Source: Saxidomus purpurata (lineage: Eukaryota > Mollusca > Bivalvia > Venerida > Veneridae). From it: 64,000 nt of DNA. Shown here one piece after another: positions 11,440-23,113 of this stretch. The stretch lies in assembly GCA_022818135.1 (NCBI GenBank), contig JAFMSR010000017.1:4095476-4159475 (forward strand), written 5' to 3'. Both the position numbers and the translations under genes were made by a program. The notes beneath the pieces were generated by a model, which searched no databases, was not told where the DNA came from, and worked only from the letters and a program-made list of their open reading frames with translations. Numbering within the stretch: position 1 is the first letter of the stretch; each line of letters opens with the position of its first letter.

Positions 11440-12560
11440 TTGATATTTTATACATGGACAAGGAAAAGAGCCTGCTATAGCTGAATAGGGCGGCCATTTT
11501 GTATACCATCTTTCAAGTCTCCACGGCAACCGGTTTTATTCGTGGGTAGGTAAAAGCGCATATATAGATGTCATTACTAGTATTAAACATGAATTTCTTT
11601 ATCATATGTTTTTTTTAAAAGAAATAATGTAATAAAATGTAGTTTGTTGGTCAGTTTGACCTTTTGGGGTTTGAATATTACATTGATAGTGATCTTGAGC
11701 AAAACTCAAAATATAGTATTTCTTTTGCATATTCATACTGCAAATGCTTCTTTTGCAGCTAATATTAAACAATTGTTTTATACATGAACTATGAAAAGGA
11801 CCTGCTATAGTTGAAAAGGGCGGCTATTTTGGATACCATCTTATATATCTCCATGGCAACCGATTTTATTATATTATTTCTTTTGCATTATTCATAATGC
11901 AAATGGTTTCCGTGTTTTTTTGCAACTCAGGTCTTGACAATTGTTTTCATATATTAACTACGAAAAAGAACATGGTTATAATAGCTTAAAAGTGTGGCCA
12001 TTTTTGACGCCACATTATTATATCTCCATGGCAACCGATATTATTTGCACAAAATGGTTGTTACGTAAAAGCACATGTATATATGTCATTATTAGTATCA
12101 AAAATTAATTGCTATACCCTATATATTTTGATAATTTGAGAACCTTATGTGACCTAGATAATGACCTAGAGCCAAAATCAAAATATCATATTTCTTTTGC
12201 ATATTCATAGTGCAAATGGTTTTTGTGCATCTTTTGCAGATAATATTTAACAATTGTTTTTATACATGAATTATGAAAAGAACAGGCTACAGCTGAAAAG
12301 GGCCGCCATTTTGGACGCTGTATTATATATCTCCATGGCAACCGATTTTATTTGCACAAAATGGTTGTTGCGTAAAAGCACATGTATATATGTCATTGTT
12401 AGTATAAAACATGACCTGATATAACCTATATATTTTGATAATGTTAGGAAATTATGTGGTAATATGGTGATTTTTGGGTTAATTTGACCTTTTGACCTTG
12501 AATTTGACCTTGATAATGACCTTGTATGAAACTCCAAATGTCATATTTATTTTGCACATT
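11440..12560. repeat. Right-arm tandem units of the giant palindrome
   Basis: Four diverged units of about 170-330 bp contain 'gggc(g/c)gccattttgg', 'atctcca(t/c)ggcaaccg' and 'ttttgcagcta(a)tatt'. The last two also contain 'gtaaaagcacatgtatatat'. The key blocks lie near 11490-11535, 11820-11865, 11995-12040 and 12300-12345. Confidence 0.72.
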
Positions 12561-12839
12561 TATATGGCTAATGTATTTGTGTGCTTCTTTTGCAGCTTCC
12601 TTTTAAGTAATTATTTTATAGTCGGACCTTTAAAAAAGCAACCGAAATCGAAAAACGGCGACCATCTTGGACGTCATCTTGGATTTCTCAGCCGGCACCA
12701 AAAATTTGCATTTTATGCCGGCGGTCCGGTAAACATCAGAGTCTCCCAAACATTTTGATATATGACTCATTTTGTTCATTTTTGTGGCCCAGTGATATCC
12801 TGAACATGGTGTTTTGCTGCTCTACTATAATTGATAAAC

Positions 12840-14070
12840 TCAATAACTAAAACCCAGAAGCAGTGTTGCCTTAAGAACATAATACAAATATATGAAACAC
12901 TCTGTAGTGTACTTTTGTAATGTCAATACTCAAAGCTCGTGCAGTAATACTACATATCTCCAGCATCACGTAATTAATGAGGTGGATGTACACTAGTTCA
13001 ATTGTTTATTGCCTTAATTTGTCACCGTAAGTACTTAATCATGCCTAACCGACCGATTTTCCGACCGTATATAACATTTTGGTTCATTCGCGCTAGCTTT
13101 GTTGAACCGTAATTTTCACACATACGAATCCGTCACAACGAAATAATTAAAATGAACAATGCATAAACATGTTTGTCAACCATTTGCCTGATATTCGTAG
13201 ATATTCGTAGAGCCAGTGATTCATAAGTTAATAAGAAAGAATGAAAGACTTCTTCTATCAAGTAAAGGTACTGATCGTCGGGATAAGAATCTTACATTTA
13301 AAGGTAGATGGTCAACAAAGGCACAGAAATATGCATGACACATGGAACACCAATATAGATATGTGGCTAATAAAGGATAATTTTCTTAGAGAAAGGTATG
13401 ATTCATGGGATCTTAGAAACAGATACTATTTTTACAGAAAATATGCCTATTAAGAGCTGTAAAAGCCAGAAATTGTAGCCAATAGTATTCTCTAATAGAA
13501 AAATAATTAAGACAGGTCCTGTCCGTCTGTACGCCATAAATGAACTGTAAATATACTGTTAATTTTCGAGACAAATTGGGTTTCTTCCTTTTCAGAAGCT
13601 TGTACAAAACAATTGAGAGAAGTATAGACTTTTAATATGTTGTAATATGTGCTCTGAGGCTTTAGTATATTGGCAAAGTAGAATTCATTTCTTATTCGAC
13701 AGGCTTTCATTATGTCCCGGTTTTTACATCACGTGGCGCCCTCTGTTATCAAAATGTAGAACTGTCATGCTAGTTCCCGGCTTCTATAATATATATGTTC
13801 TTTATGTTTAATGATATGTGCCTTATGACCTCTTTGAAATGTAAATTGCATTCACGGACTTGGATAATGTGTTGCCCAATATAGATCTAGCACAATGGTA
13901 ATAATATATGAGCACATTGAATCTACAACATACACCTTTCATCATAATACATTTCATGTAGTATCATGAAATTTAAAATGTGTGCATGCATAAATCACTT
14001 GCTCAAATAAACAAACAGTAAGCCATGCCATTAACATACTTGCAATTTTTACATTAATGCTCTTCCATAA
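12840..14070. other. No gene seen
   Basis: AT-rich DNA with short unrelated open frames (for example 70 codons at 13241-13453) that match nothing I recognise. No splice-supported gene. Confidence 0.5.
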
Positions 14071-14073
14071 ATA

Positions 14074-15786
14074 AATCCTCATTGTGGTATCATGTCTAGA
14101 TGAAGTCCTCATTGTGGTATCATGCCTAGATCAAATCCTCATTGTGGTATCATGTCTAGATGAAGTCCTCATTGTCGTATCATGTCTAGATGAAGTCCTC
14201 ATTGTGGTATCATGTCTAGATGAAGTCCTCATTGTCGTATCATCTCTAGATGAAGTCCTCATTGTGGTATCATGTCTAGATGAAGTCCTCATTGTGGTAT
14301 CATGCCTAGATCAAGTCCTCATTGTGGTATCATGCCTAGATCAAGTCCTCATTGTGGTATCATGTCTAGATCAAGTCCTCATTGTGGTATCATGTCAAGA
14401 TCAAGTCCTCATTGTGGTATCATGCCTAGATGAAGTCCTCATTGTGGTATCATATCTAGATCAAGTCCTCATTGTGGTATCATGTCTAGATGAAGTCCTC
14501 ATTGTGGTATCATGCCTAGATCAAGTCCTCATTGTGGTATCATGCCTAGATCAAGTCCTCATTGTGGCATCATGCCTAGATCAAATCCTCATTGTGGTAT
14601 CATGTCTAGACGAAGTCCTCATTGTGGTATCATGTCTAGATGAAGTCCTCATTGTGGTATCATGTCTAGATGAAGTCCTCATTGTGGTATCAAGTCAAAA
14701 TCAAGTCCTCATTGTGGTATCATGCCTAGATCAAGTCCTCATTGTGGTATCATTTCTAGATCAAGTCCTCATTGTGGTATCATGTCTAGATGAAGTCCTC
14801 ATTGTGGTATCATGTCAAGATCAAGTCCTCATTGTGGTATCATGTCTAGATGAAGTCCTCATTGTGGTATCATGCCTAGATCAAGTCCTCATTGTGGTAT
14901 CATGTCTAGATGAAGTCCTCATTGTGGTATCATGCCTAGATCAAGTCCTCATTGTGGTATCATGCCTAGATCAAGTTCTCATTGTGGTATCATGTCTAGA
15001 TCAAGTCCTCATTGTGGTATCATGCCTAGATCAAGTCCTCATTGTGGTATCATGTCAAGATCAAGTCCTCATTGTGGTATCATGCCTAGATCAAGTCCTC
15101 ATTGTGGTATCATGTCTAGATGAAGTCCTCATTGTGGTATCATGCCTAGATCAAGTCCTCATTGTGGTATCATGCCTAGATCAAGTCCTCATTGTGGTAT
15201 CATGCCTAGATGAAGTCCTCATTGTGGTATCATGCCTAGATGAAGTCCTGATTGTGGTATCATATCTAGATGAAGTCCTCATTGTGGTATCATGTCTAGA
15301 TGAAGTCCTCATTGTGGTATCATGTCAAGATCAAGTCCTCATTGTGGTATCATGCCTAGATCAAGTCCTCATTGTGGTATCATTTCTAGATCAAGTCCTC
15401 ATTGTGGTATCATGTCTAGATGAAGTCCTCATTGTGGTATCATGTCAAGATCAAGTCCTCATTGTTGTATCATGTCTAGATGAAGTCCTCATTGTGGTAT
15501 CATGCCTAGATCAAGTCCTCATTGTGGTATCATGTCTAGATGAAGTCCTCATTGTGGTATCATGCCTAGATCAAGTCCTCATTGTGGTATCATGCCTAGA
15601 TCAAGTTCTCATTGTGGTATCATGTCTAGATCAAGTCCTCATTGTGGTATCATGCCTAGATCAAGTCCTCATTGTGGTATCATGTCTAGATCAAATCCTC
15701 ATTGTGGTATCATGTCTAGATGAAGTCCTCATTGTGGTATCATGTCTAGATGAAGTCCTCATTGTGGTATCATGTCTAGATCAAAT
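14074..15786. repeat. 30-bp minisatellite, about 57 copies
   Basis: The unit contains CCTCATTGTGGTATCATGTC then TAGAT(G/C)AAGT, repeated head to tail every 30 bp with no indels. Main variants are gTCTAGA/gCCTAGA/gTCAAGA and TGAAG/TCAAG. A block of at least 250 bp recurs 630 bp later (21 units): the rare CATTTCTAGA variant is at 14751 and 15381, and TCAAGTTCTC at 14971 and 15601. Because 30 is a multiple of three, a frame stays open for 569 codons. It encodes a hydrophobic decapeptide repeat that is not credible as a protein. Confidence 0.95.
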
Positions 15787-16036
15787 ATTTTAAATACTGA
15801 TGGAAGGCGATTATTTTTATCTTACAAAATTTGTTAAGATTTAGACGTTTTAAGCATTTTATAATAGTCCGCACATTAGAACATGCATCATTTAATAATT
15901 GCATGTATACCGGTATATATAAACACGATTCAAACATTTGTCAGCAACTATTTTTTCTTATATTTTATTTTTTCTTTGCATGTTCTGCTCTCAGTCCTAA
16001 TTTATTCCTTTACGCATCAAACTCAGCTCCGTTTTT
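15787..16036. other. No gene seen
   Basis: AT-rich spacer between the minisatellite and a dispersed repeat. Confidence 0.5.
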
Positions 16037-16858
16037 AGCTCGCCTGAGCACGAAGTGCACTAGCGTGAGCGATTGATGTCCGTCGTCTGTCTGTACTCTG
16101 CAACAGAAGCTATATGTTTTCACTGGATCTTCAAGAAACTTGTTCCGAATGAGTATCTTCATGAAAATCGAGTATGAGTCATAGGTTACCAGGTTAAGTC
16201 ATGAAAACCTTGTGTATGCAACAGACGCTGAATAATTCATTGGATCTTCGTGGCACATGTTAGATTGAGTAATGTGATGAAATCTAAGTCGAGTTTGAAG
16301 GCTGATCATCTCGAATACAAAATTAGGTCACCAGGTCGAATCATAGAAAAAAAACTTGTGCATGCAATTGAGGCTGCATTTTTCATTACATCTTCGTGAC
16401 AGATGTCAGAATGAGTGTTTTGATGCAATCTATGCCGACTTCTAAAATTGGTCATCTCAGGTAAAAAACGTTGTTTAGACTCTAGGGGCCTCATTTAACC
16501 ACCAGTCATTATAGAAAATGGTCAAAGTGATTGTTTCGATGGTCTCTTGGCCAGATTCGTGACTGGGTCACAAGTGGTCAAAAACTAGGTCACAAGGTCA
16601 AATTAAAAGAAAACCTTGTTAACACTGTAGAGGCCACATTTGATACCATATTTGCATGAAAATTGGTCAGAATGTTTGTCTTAATATTTCAAATCTTAGT
16701 CGGCTAGGATGAGTAACTAGGTCTACATGGCAAATTATAGGAAAAGCTTGTGAACATGATACAGCACATCATGCATTCAGTCATCATGAAAATATATCAG
16801 AAGTTTTTTCTTTATGAGCAATGGCACTCAGGTGAGCGATATTAGGTCATCATGGCCC
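16037..16858. mobile_element. Bivalve-type dispersed repeat (AGCTCGCCTGAGCAC ends)
   Basis: Starts with 'agctcgcctgagcacgaagt' and 'gtccgtcgtctgtctg' and ends with 'ctcaggtgagcgatat', so the ends are inverted relative to each other. The interior repeats 'ggtcaccaggtc' and 'gtcagaatg' blocks. A related copy is at 39461-40070. No coding capacity. Confidence 0.62.
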
Positions 16859-17161
16859 GTTTGTTTACTATAAAGGGGTAGTCAATCTAATTCGGCGCGA
16901 ACCTAAGAAATATTGATTATGTGTCAACTCAACCACGTCACATACACGAAATACAGGTTTTACAGAAAATCTAAATCGCGTGGGCTTTGCTGATCTGCGT
17001 TTATAAGATTTGTTTTAATTTCACCGATCCATATAAATTGCGTATATAAATGAATTTAATTGTTGTAAGCGTTTGTCAATACATTTTCAGTTACGTCACT
17101 GTCACACTATCCCACATGCATTGTAGTAAATAGTTTGACAGTAACATAACATATCTATGTA

Positions 17162-17550
17162 CAGTACACTTAGTATATAACGACTCCGGATATAGCGAAA
17201 TTCCGGTTATAACGAACATTTTTTTTTGGGGGACCGAGTTTTTTCTTTCTTTATTTTTATATGAAAACGTTATCTGGATATAACAAACTTCGGATGGGCG
17301 TTCCCGTGGTGTGGGGGGGCCCATGCTGAAAAAATGAACCATCTGAACTGAATGAAAAAAAAAAAGCACAGGGAAACAATGACATCCTGACCTGGGCCTT
17401 TAGACTGAGAGACGACCTGTCCGTCTTATCCTCTCAGAAAAAAGTGTGATGCAAAAGAGAAAACACCGCATACACACAATATAAGAAACTTCGGATATTA
17501 GGAACACGTTTTAATGGTCCGAAGGAGTTCGTTATAAACAGAGTTTACTG
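17162..17550. mobile_element. Tc1/mariner-like MITE
   Basis: 389 bp flanked by TA on both sides (17160-17161 and 17551-17552). Ends read CAGTACACTTAGTATATAACG and, inverted, CAGTAAACTCTGTTTATAAC. Inside, 'cggatatagcgaa', 'ggttataacgaac' and 'aacttcggat' repeat the theme. No transposase, so non-autonomous. Confidence 0.7.
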
Positions 17551-17552
17551 TA

Positions 17553-18039
17553 TATTAATGTAGAACAAGCGTTTACAACCATTGCAGTAAAAGTAAGATC
17601 GTTCGTAAAAGAAAGATCATATTCTCCTTAAAAAAGTTACCACTGTACTAACTTATGTATCACAAAATAAAACTGAGCTCTTCGCGGCGTGACTGTCGTA
17701 TTATCCTGTACGTACCGTATGCTATTTATTTTCCAATTTGTTTATGTATGTTGCATATGATAAATATGCTTGGTGTTATATATTGCCGTTTTTTGTCGAG
17801 GTGTATTGTACTGTTTTTGTCTTGGTTTCTATTAAGAACGCTAACCAACCTAATTATATAGAACTCTGACAAGATACTCACGTTCTAGAACACATGTTGT
17901 GTAATTGGTATGAAGGTTAATTAACACTGTGTTGTGTTGTTTCCATTCTAACATAGGGAAATAATTGTGTACAAATGTATATGATATATACTTCTACATT
18001 GATGAAGGATATAAAGATTAATACCATTCTCAAGGAAAA
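17553..18039. other. No gene seen
   Basis: AT-rich; one 68-codon open frame with no recognisable features. Confidence 0.45.
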
Positions 18040-18625
18040 GTAACAGTGAATTTGACCTTAATCCCAGTGACCTTAAATGCAATATCAATCACCTTTGTTC
18101 TTGTACACTAGCTTCGTAGCAAGTGTCATTGCAATATTCCTTGTTTAGTAAGTGAGCTAAAATAAATATTTAAATATTTATATTATCATCTGCTCCAAAT
18201 GTGCAAAACATAAAACAGTTAGGACGCCATATCAACTTTCCATACACCAAGTTTGGTTGAAATACGTCATTCCAAACGTAAGTTAATGCCCATAAATGTG
18301 TAAAACATTTTTCCGTTTTGTGGGTTGGAGTAATTATAAGAATTGGAAATACTGTAAAAAAATCCACAAATCAACAAGGATAAATTGAAAAATGGGAATA
18401 GATCTGACAATTGAATTTTAAAGGTAAAAGAACGTATAAGATTGAAAGAAGGGCATGTTACTGAGTAATTACTTAAGCTTTTGTGATGGGGTGGGCGTTT
18501 CGTGCATCTCGTTTGTCCTTGTACATACTTAATTTCCTTAGGTAGAACCCTCCTCACCTTACTAAGCGTATTCTAAATTTTAACTAGATCTTAGTAAAAA
18601 AACTAAAATAAATTGAGGTTACTAC
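18040..18625. repeat. Decayed 'gacctt' dispersed repeat and spacer
   Basis: 18040-18290 holds 'tttgaccttaatcccagtga', 'aatcacctttgttc' and 'ccaagtttggttgaaatacg', which resemble common bivalve non-coding repeats. The remainder to 18625 shows nothing. Confidence 0.4.
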
Positions 18626-18627
18626 AA

Positions 18628-18895
18628 GAGTTGGGACGTGTCTCCACGAAGTTTAACTACAGCCAAGTTTGGGACGTGTCTCAGAAGGTTAACTACAAGC
18701 CAGTTGGTGACGTGTCTCCGATGTTAACTACAAGCCATGTTTGGTGAGTGCCCCGGGGGTGGGCGTGTCTCCACGAAGTTTACACAAGCCAAGTTTGGTG
18801 ACGTGTCTCCACGAAGGTTAACTACAAGCCAAGTTTGGTGACGTAAGTCTCCACGAAGGTTAACTACAAGCCAAGTTTGGTGACGTAAGTCAATT
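18628..18895. repeat. Tandem repeat, about 42-bp units
   Basis: About seven units of 'gacgtgtctccacgaaggtt' followed by 'aactacaagccaagtttggt'. The first four units carry many single-base losses and one foreign 'gccccgggggtgg' block. The last two are nearly identical. Confidence 0.85.
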
Positions 18896-18910
18896 TGAAC
18901 CAAGTGTTTG

Positions 18911-19162
18911 ATTCCGCCTCCATAGTCGAGTGATTAGAGTCGTTGAGTAGATCACTTTAACCTCTCATAGATTGATGGTCATGGGTTCGAGCCCTGCTAC
19001 CGACTAAAGTATATCTCTTTATGTTCTTCTTACGAAGGATAGGAGTCTAGTACTGTTCCTTCCCAGGAACTATGATTAGATAAACTGACCGCCTGTAAAC
19101 ATGACCAAAATATGGTTGGAACGGACGTTAAACGCATACATCAATAACAAATACAAATCATA
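18911..19162 (+). mobile_element. tRNA-derived SINE
   Basis: A-box-like 'tagtcgagtgattagag', B-box 'gggttcgagccct', a body with 'cttacgaaggataggagtc' and 'aaactgaccgcctgtaaaca', and a tail 'gacgttaaacgcatacatcaat'. The same family, on the minus strand, is split by a LINE at 22943-25991. Confidence 0.75.
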
Positions 19163-19207
19163 GCTTACTACCGAATACCCTACCCAAACAACGATGTTCC
19201 CTAGCAG

Positions 19208-19462
19208 TATTTCATTGAAATTCTAGGTAAAAAAGTATTTAATTGAAATTCTAGGTAAAAAAAAATGTCTCATTGAAATTCTAGGTCAAAAAGTATCTCA
19301 TTGAAATTCTACATAAAAAATGTCACATTGAAATTCTAGGTAAATAAATGTCTTATTGAAATTCTAGGTCAAAAAGTATCTCATTGAAATTCTAGATAAA
19401 AAAATGTCTCATTGAAATTCTAGGTAAAAATAGTACCTCAATAAAATTCTAGGGCAAAAAGT
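19208..19462. repeat. Tandem repeat, about 28-bp units, 9 copies
   Basis: Nine copies of 'cattgaaattctaggt' separated by variable A-rich linkers (aaaaagtatct, aaaaaatgtct). Confidence 0.9.
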
Positions 19463-19939
19463 ACATGGCATGCACAGTTGCATCGGTAGAAATGTTTTCA
19501 CATTTTTTAATAAACTTTCGGTCCTTCGCGACAGGATTCTCTTTTGATTATGATCAATGGTAAAGTAGGTATAACCATGCTAGAGAGTGTGGGCTTCCGA
19601 ATGATGATGTGATTGTCGTTTGACGTCTAGTATGGTCGTTTTGTTTTGCTTAATTACAGTCTTAATCAAATTTTATTAAACGTCATGTTAGTACCAACAT
19701 AGAGCATGCCGTAGAAAGAACTATGAACATTTTTGTTTTCAGTTTTATCCACTTTTTCATTGTATGTGTTGTTCTTGCTGCATATATGCTAATCTATTGA
19801 AATCAAATATGTTTAAACTATACTCGAGCAGGAGTTTTTTATTTAAAGGATAACATAATTTCAACAGGAAAGACGAGGAACTGTCCGAACGTTTGGGAAA
19901 AGCCACAAAGCTGATATTTGAGATATATGTGCAACTTTT
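19463..19939. other. No gene seen
   Basis: Spacer between two tandem arrays; no coding or repeat signal recognised. Confidence 0.5.
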
Positions 19940-22183
19940 ATCTTAAGATGTCGTGCTGATCGATACATGACTTGTATAGGTCACTTTAAATGACGTGCTG
20001 ATCGATACCTATCTTGTATAGATCACTCACAAATGACGTGCTGATCGATACCTGTCTTGTATAGGTCACTAACAAAGACGTGCTGATCGATACCTGTAAT
20101 GTATAGGCCACTTAAAATGATAAAATGACGTGCTGATCGATACCTGTCTTGTATAGGTCACTAACAAAGACGTGCTGATCGATACCTGTAATGTATAGGC
20201 CACTTAAAATGATAAAATGACGTGCTGATCGATACCTGTCTTGTATAGGTCACTAACAAAGACGTGCTGATCGATACCTGTAATGTATAGGCCACTTAAA
20301 ATGATAAAATGACGTGCTGATCGAAACCTGTATTGTATAGGTCACTAACAACGACGTGCTCATCGATACCTGTAATGTATAGGCCACTTAAAATGACCTG
20401 CTGATCGATACCTGTAATGTATAGGTCACTTACAAATGACGTGCTGATCGATACCTGTATTGTATAGGTCACTAACAAATGACGTGCTGATCGATACCTG
20501 TATTGTATAGGCCACTTAAAATGACGTGCTGATCGATACCTGTATTGTATAGGCCACTTAAAATGACGTGCTGATCGATACCTGTCTTGTATAGGTCACT
20601 TACAAATGACGTGCTGATCGATGCCTATATTGTATAGGCCGCTTAAAATGACATGCTGATCGATACCTGTCTTGTATAGGCCGCTTGAAATGACGGGCTG
20701 ATCGATACCTGCAATGTATAGGCCGCTTAAAATGACGTGTATCGATACCTATTTATAGGTCACACAAATGACGGCTGATCGATACCTGTATTGTTAGGCC
20801 ACTTAAAATGACGTGTGATCGATACCTGTCTTGTATAGGCCACTAAAAGAGTGCTGATCGATACCGTAATGATAGGCCACTTAAAAGACGGCTGATCGAT
20901 ACCTGTAATGTATAGGTCACTTACAAATGACGTGCTGATCGATGCCTATATTGTATAGGCCGCTTAAAATGACATGCTGATCGATACCTGTCTTGTATAG
21001 GCCGCTTGAAATGACGGGCTGATCGATACCTGCAATGTATAGGCCGCTTAAAATGACGTGACTATACATTACAGGTATCGATCAGCACGTCACTTTTAAG
21101 TGACCTATACATTACAGGTATCGATCAGCACGTCATTTTAAGCGGCCTATACAACACAGGTATCGATCAGCATGTCACTTGTTAGTCACCTATACATTAC
21201 AGGTATCGATCAGCACGTCATTTTAAGTGGCCTATCGATCACTTACAAATGACGTGCTGATCGATGCCTATATTTTATAGGCCGCTTAAAATGACATGCT
21301 GATCGATACCTGTATTGTATAGGCCGCTTGAAATGACGGGCTGATCGATACCTGTCTTGTATAGGCCACTTAAAATGACGTGCTGATCGATACCTGTAAT
21401 GTATAGGTCATTTACAAGTGACGTGCTGATCGATACCTGTATTGTATAGGCCGCTTAAAATGACGTGCTGATCGAAACCTGTATTGTATAGGCCACTTAA
21501 AATGACGTTCTGATCGATACCTGTAATGTATAGGTCACTTACAAATGACGTGCTGATCGATGCCTATATTGTATAGGCCGCTTAAAATGACGTGCTGATC
21601 GATACCTGTAATGTATAGGCCGCTTAAAATGACGTGCTCATCGATACCAGTATTGTATATGCCGCTTAAAATGACGTGCTGATCGATACCTGTATTGTAT
21701 AGGCCACTTAAAATGATGTGCTGATCGATACCAGTCTTGTATAGATCACTTACAAATGAGTTGCTGATCGATACCTGTCTTGTAAAGGCCACTTAAATTG
21801 ACGTGCTGATCGATACCTGTCTTGTATAGATCACTTACAAATGAGTTGCTGATCGATTCCTGTCTTGTATAGGTCACTTACAAATGACGTGCTGATCGAT
21901 TCCTTTCTTGTATACATCACTTACAAATGAGTTGCTGATCGATACCTGTCTTGTATAGGTCACTTACAAATGACGTGCTGATCGATTCCTGTCTTGTATA
22001 GGTCACTTACAAATGACGTGCTGATCGATTCCTTTCTTGTATACATCACTTACAAATGAGTTGCTGATCGATACCTGTCTTGTATAGGTCACTTACAAAT
22101 GACGTGCTGATCGATTCCTGTCTTGTATAGATCACTTACAAATGAGTTGCTGATCGATACCTGTCTCGTATAGCTCACTTACA
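19940..22183. repeat. 42/43-bp satellite array with internal inversion
   Basis: About 53 units built on GACGTGCTGATCGATACCTG followed by '(t)nttgtataggycactta'. Units alternate between ...GGCCACTTAAAAT and ...GGTCACTTACAAAT endings. A two-unit repeat of about 91 bp is amplified three times near 20085-20330. Four units at 21061-21235 are inverted. Short open frames inside are by-products of 42 being a multiple of three. Confidence 0.93.
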
Positions 22184-22942
22184 ACGTTATCATATCCGCA
22201 GCAAGTTTCGAGGCGTGTTTAGAAAGATTGGCTTCAAAATTTTCTAATATTAAGCGATATCATAAGACATATTTAATGTTTGTATATTTCAAGTATCGTA
22301 CGGGCTACAGTCACCATAGCAACTCAATATTGAAATCAGATAAGGAAGAACTATATTATACTTTTATTTTATCTACAATCTTTTAACATTTTTAACATTT
22401 ATGTTTTCGGCATTGAATAATTTGAAGTGTTCTGGAAGGGTTTTCGTGTGTTTTTGTGGCAGGTCATAAATACAGTCTACTTTGCCTAAAGTCATTGCTG
22501 TTTCCAGAGCTGTATTCAACATATATTTAGAACATATTCTGTGTTACTGAAATGTAAAACTGTCCGTATTATTTTTTCTTTATATTTTTATTATTTTGTC
22601 TAGGTCTTAAAATATAATTACTCAGTCTGGGTTCATTTTAAGCGAGTTGCACCTCGAATAGTACATAAATGCAGTCAATCACGTCTTACATTGTATAAAC
22701 ATACTTCATGTTGCTTGCAGTTATGTGATTGTATCATAGTGAACGAGAATAAAATACTATGGAAACAGCTGCTATACCACGCTGCGAATTTTCCGCTGAC
22801 GTTACTATAGCGATTACGAGTAAAGAACGTACTTTTGCTCAAAAACTAATATATGTATATACGATAAGTACCATGTATGGCTCTTAAAGTTCTTTCTACT
22901 GCGGAAGTACAAAATACAACAGTCAAAGTAATTGTTGGCATT
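22184..22942. other. No gene seen
   Basis: AT-rich DNA with no readable coding segment. Confidence 0.5.
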
Positions 22943-23113
22943 AGTGTTTAATTGTTGTTGTTGTTGCTGTCCTTGGTCATTTTAACAGGCGGACAGTTTA
23001 CCTAACAATCGTTCATGGGTAGAACCAGTACTCCGATCCTCCGTAAGAAACTGCCAATTTTCTCTACAGAGACATGGTCGGTAGCAGGGCGCGAAACCAT
23101 GGCCCTCAATCTA

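Larger units (their letters stand above)
2535..12835. mobile_element. Giant imperfect palindrome, probable long-TIR transposon relic
   Basis: Sequence on the left is repeated in reverse complement on the right. 2590-2660 pairs with about 12720-12790 (for example TGTTTGGGAGACTCTGA on the left arm). After skipping the insertion 2661-6119, pairing resumes: 6124-6300 pairs with about 12480-12727, 6290-6480 with 12300-12470, 7820-7910 with 10325-10430, and weaker matches run inward to a centre near 9220. The arms are imperfect and contain internal tandem repeats, so they are not a simple recent inversion. Remnants of one coding sequence occur in both arms, in opposite orientation. I infer an old foldback-type DNA transposon with very long inverted arms. 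The superfamily is unknown and the outermost termini were not defined exactly. Confidence 0.72.

Noticed and set aside
14084..15793. 569-codon open frame with decapeptide repeats
   Set aside because: It exists only because the minisatellite unit is 30 bp. A second frame is also open for 63 codons, and the peptide is a monotonous hydrophobic repeat without a signal or flanking exon.
20296..21792. Open frames in the 42-bp satellite
   Set aside because: By-products of a repeat length divisible by three; they end wherever the unit gains a base.
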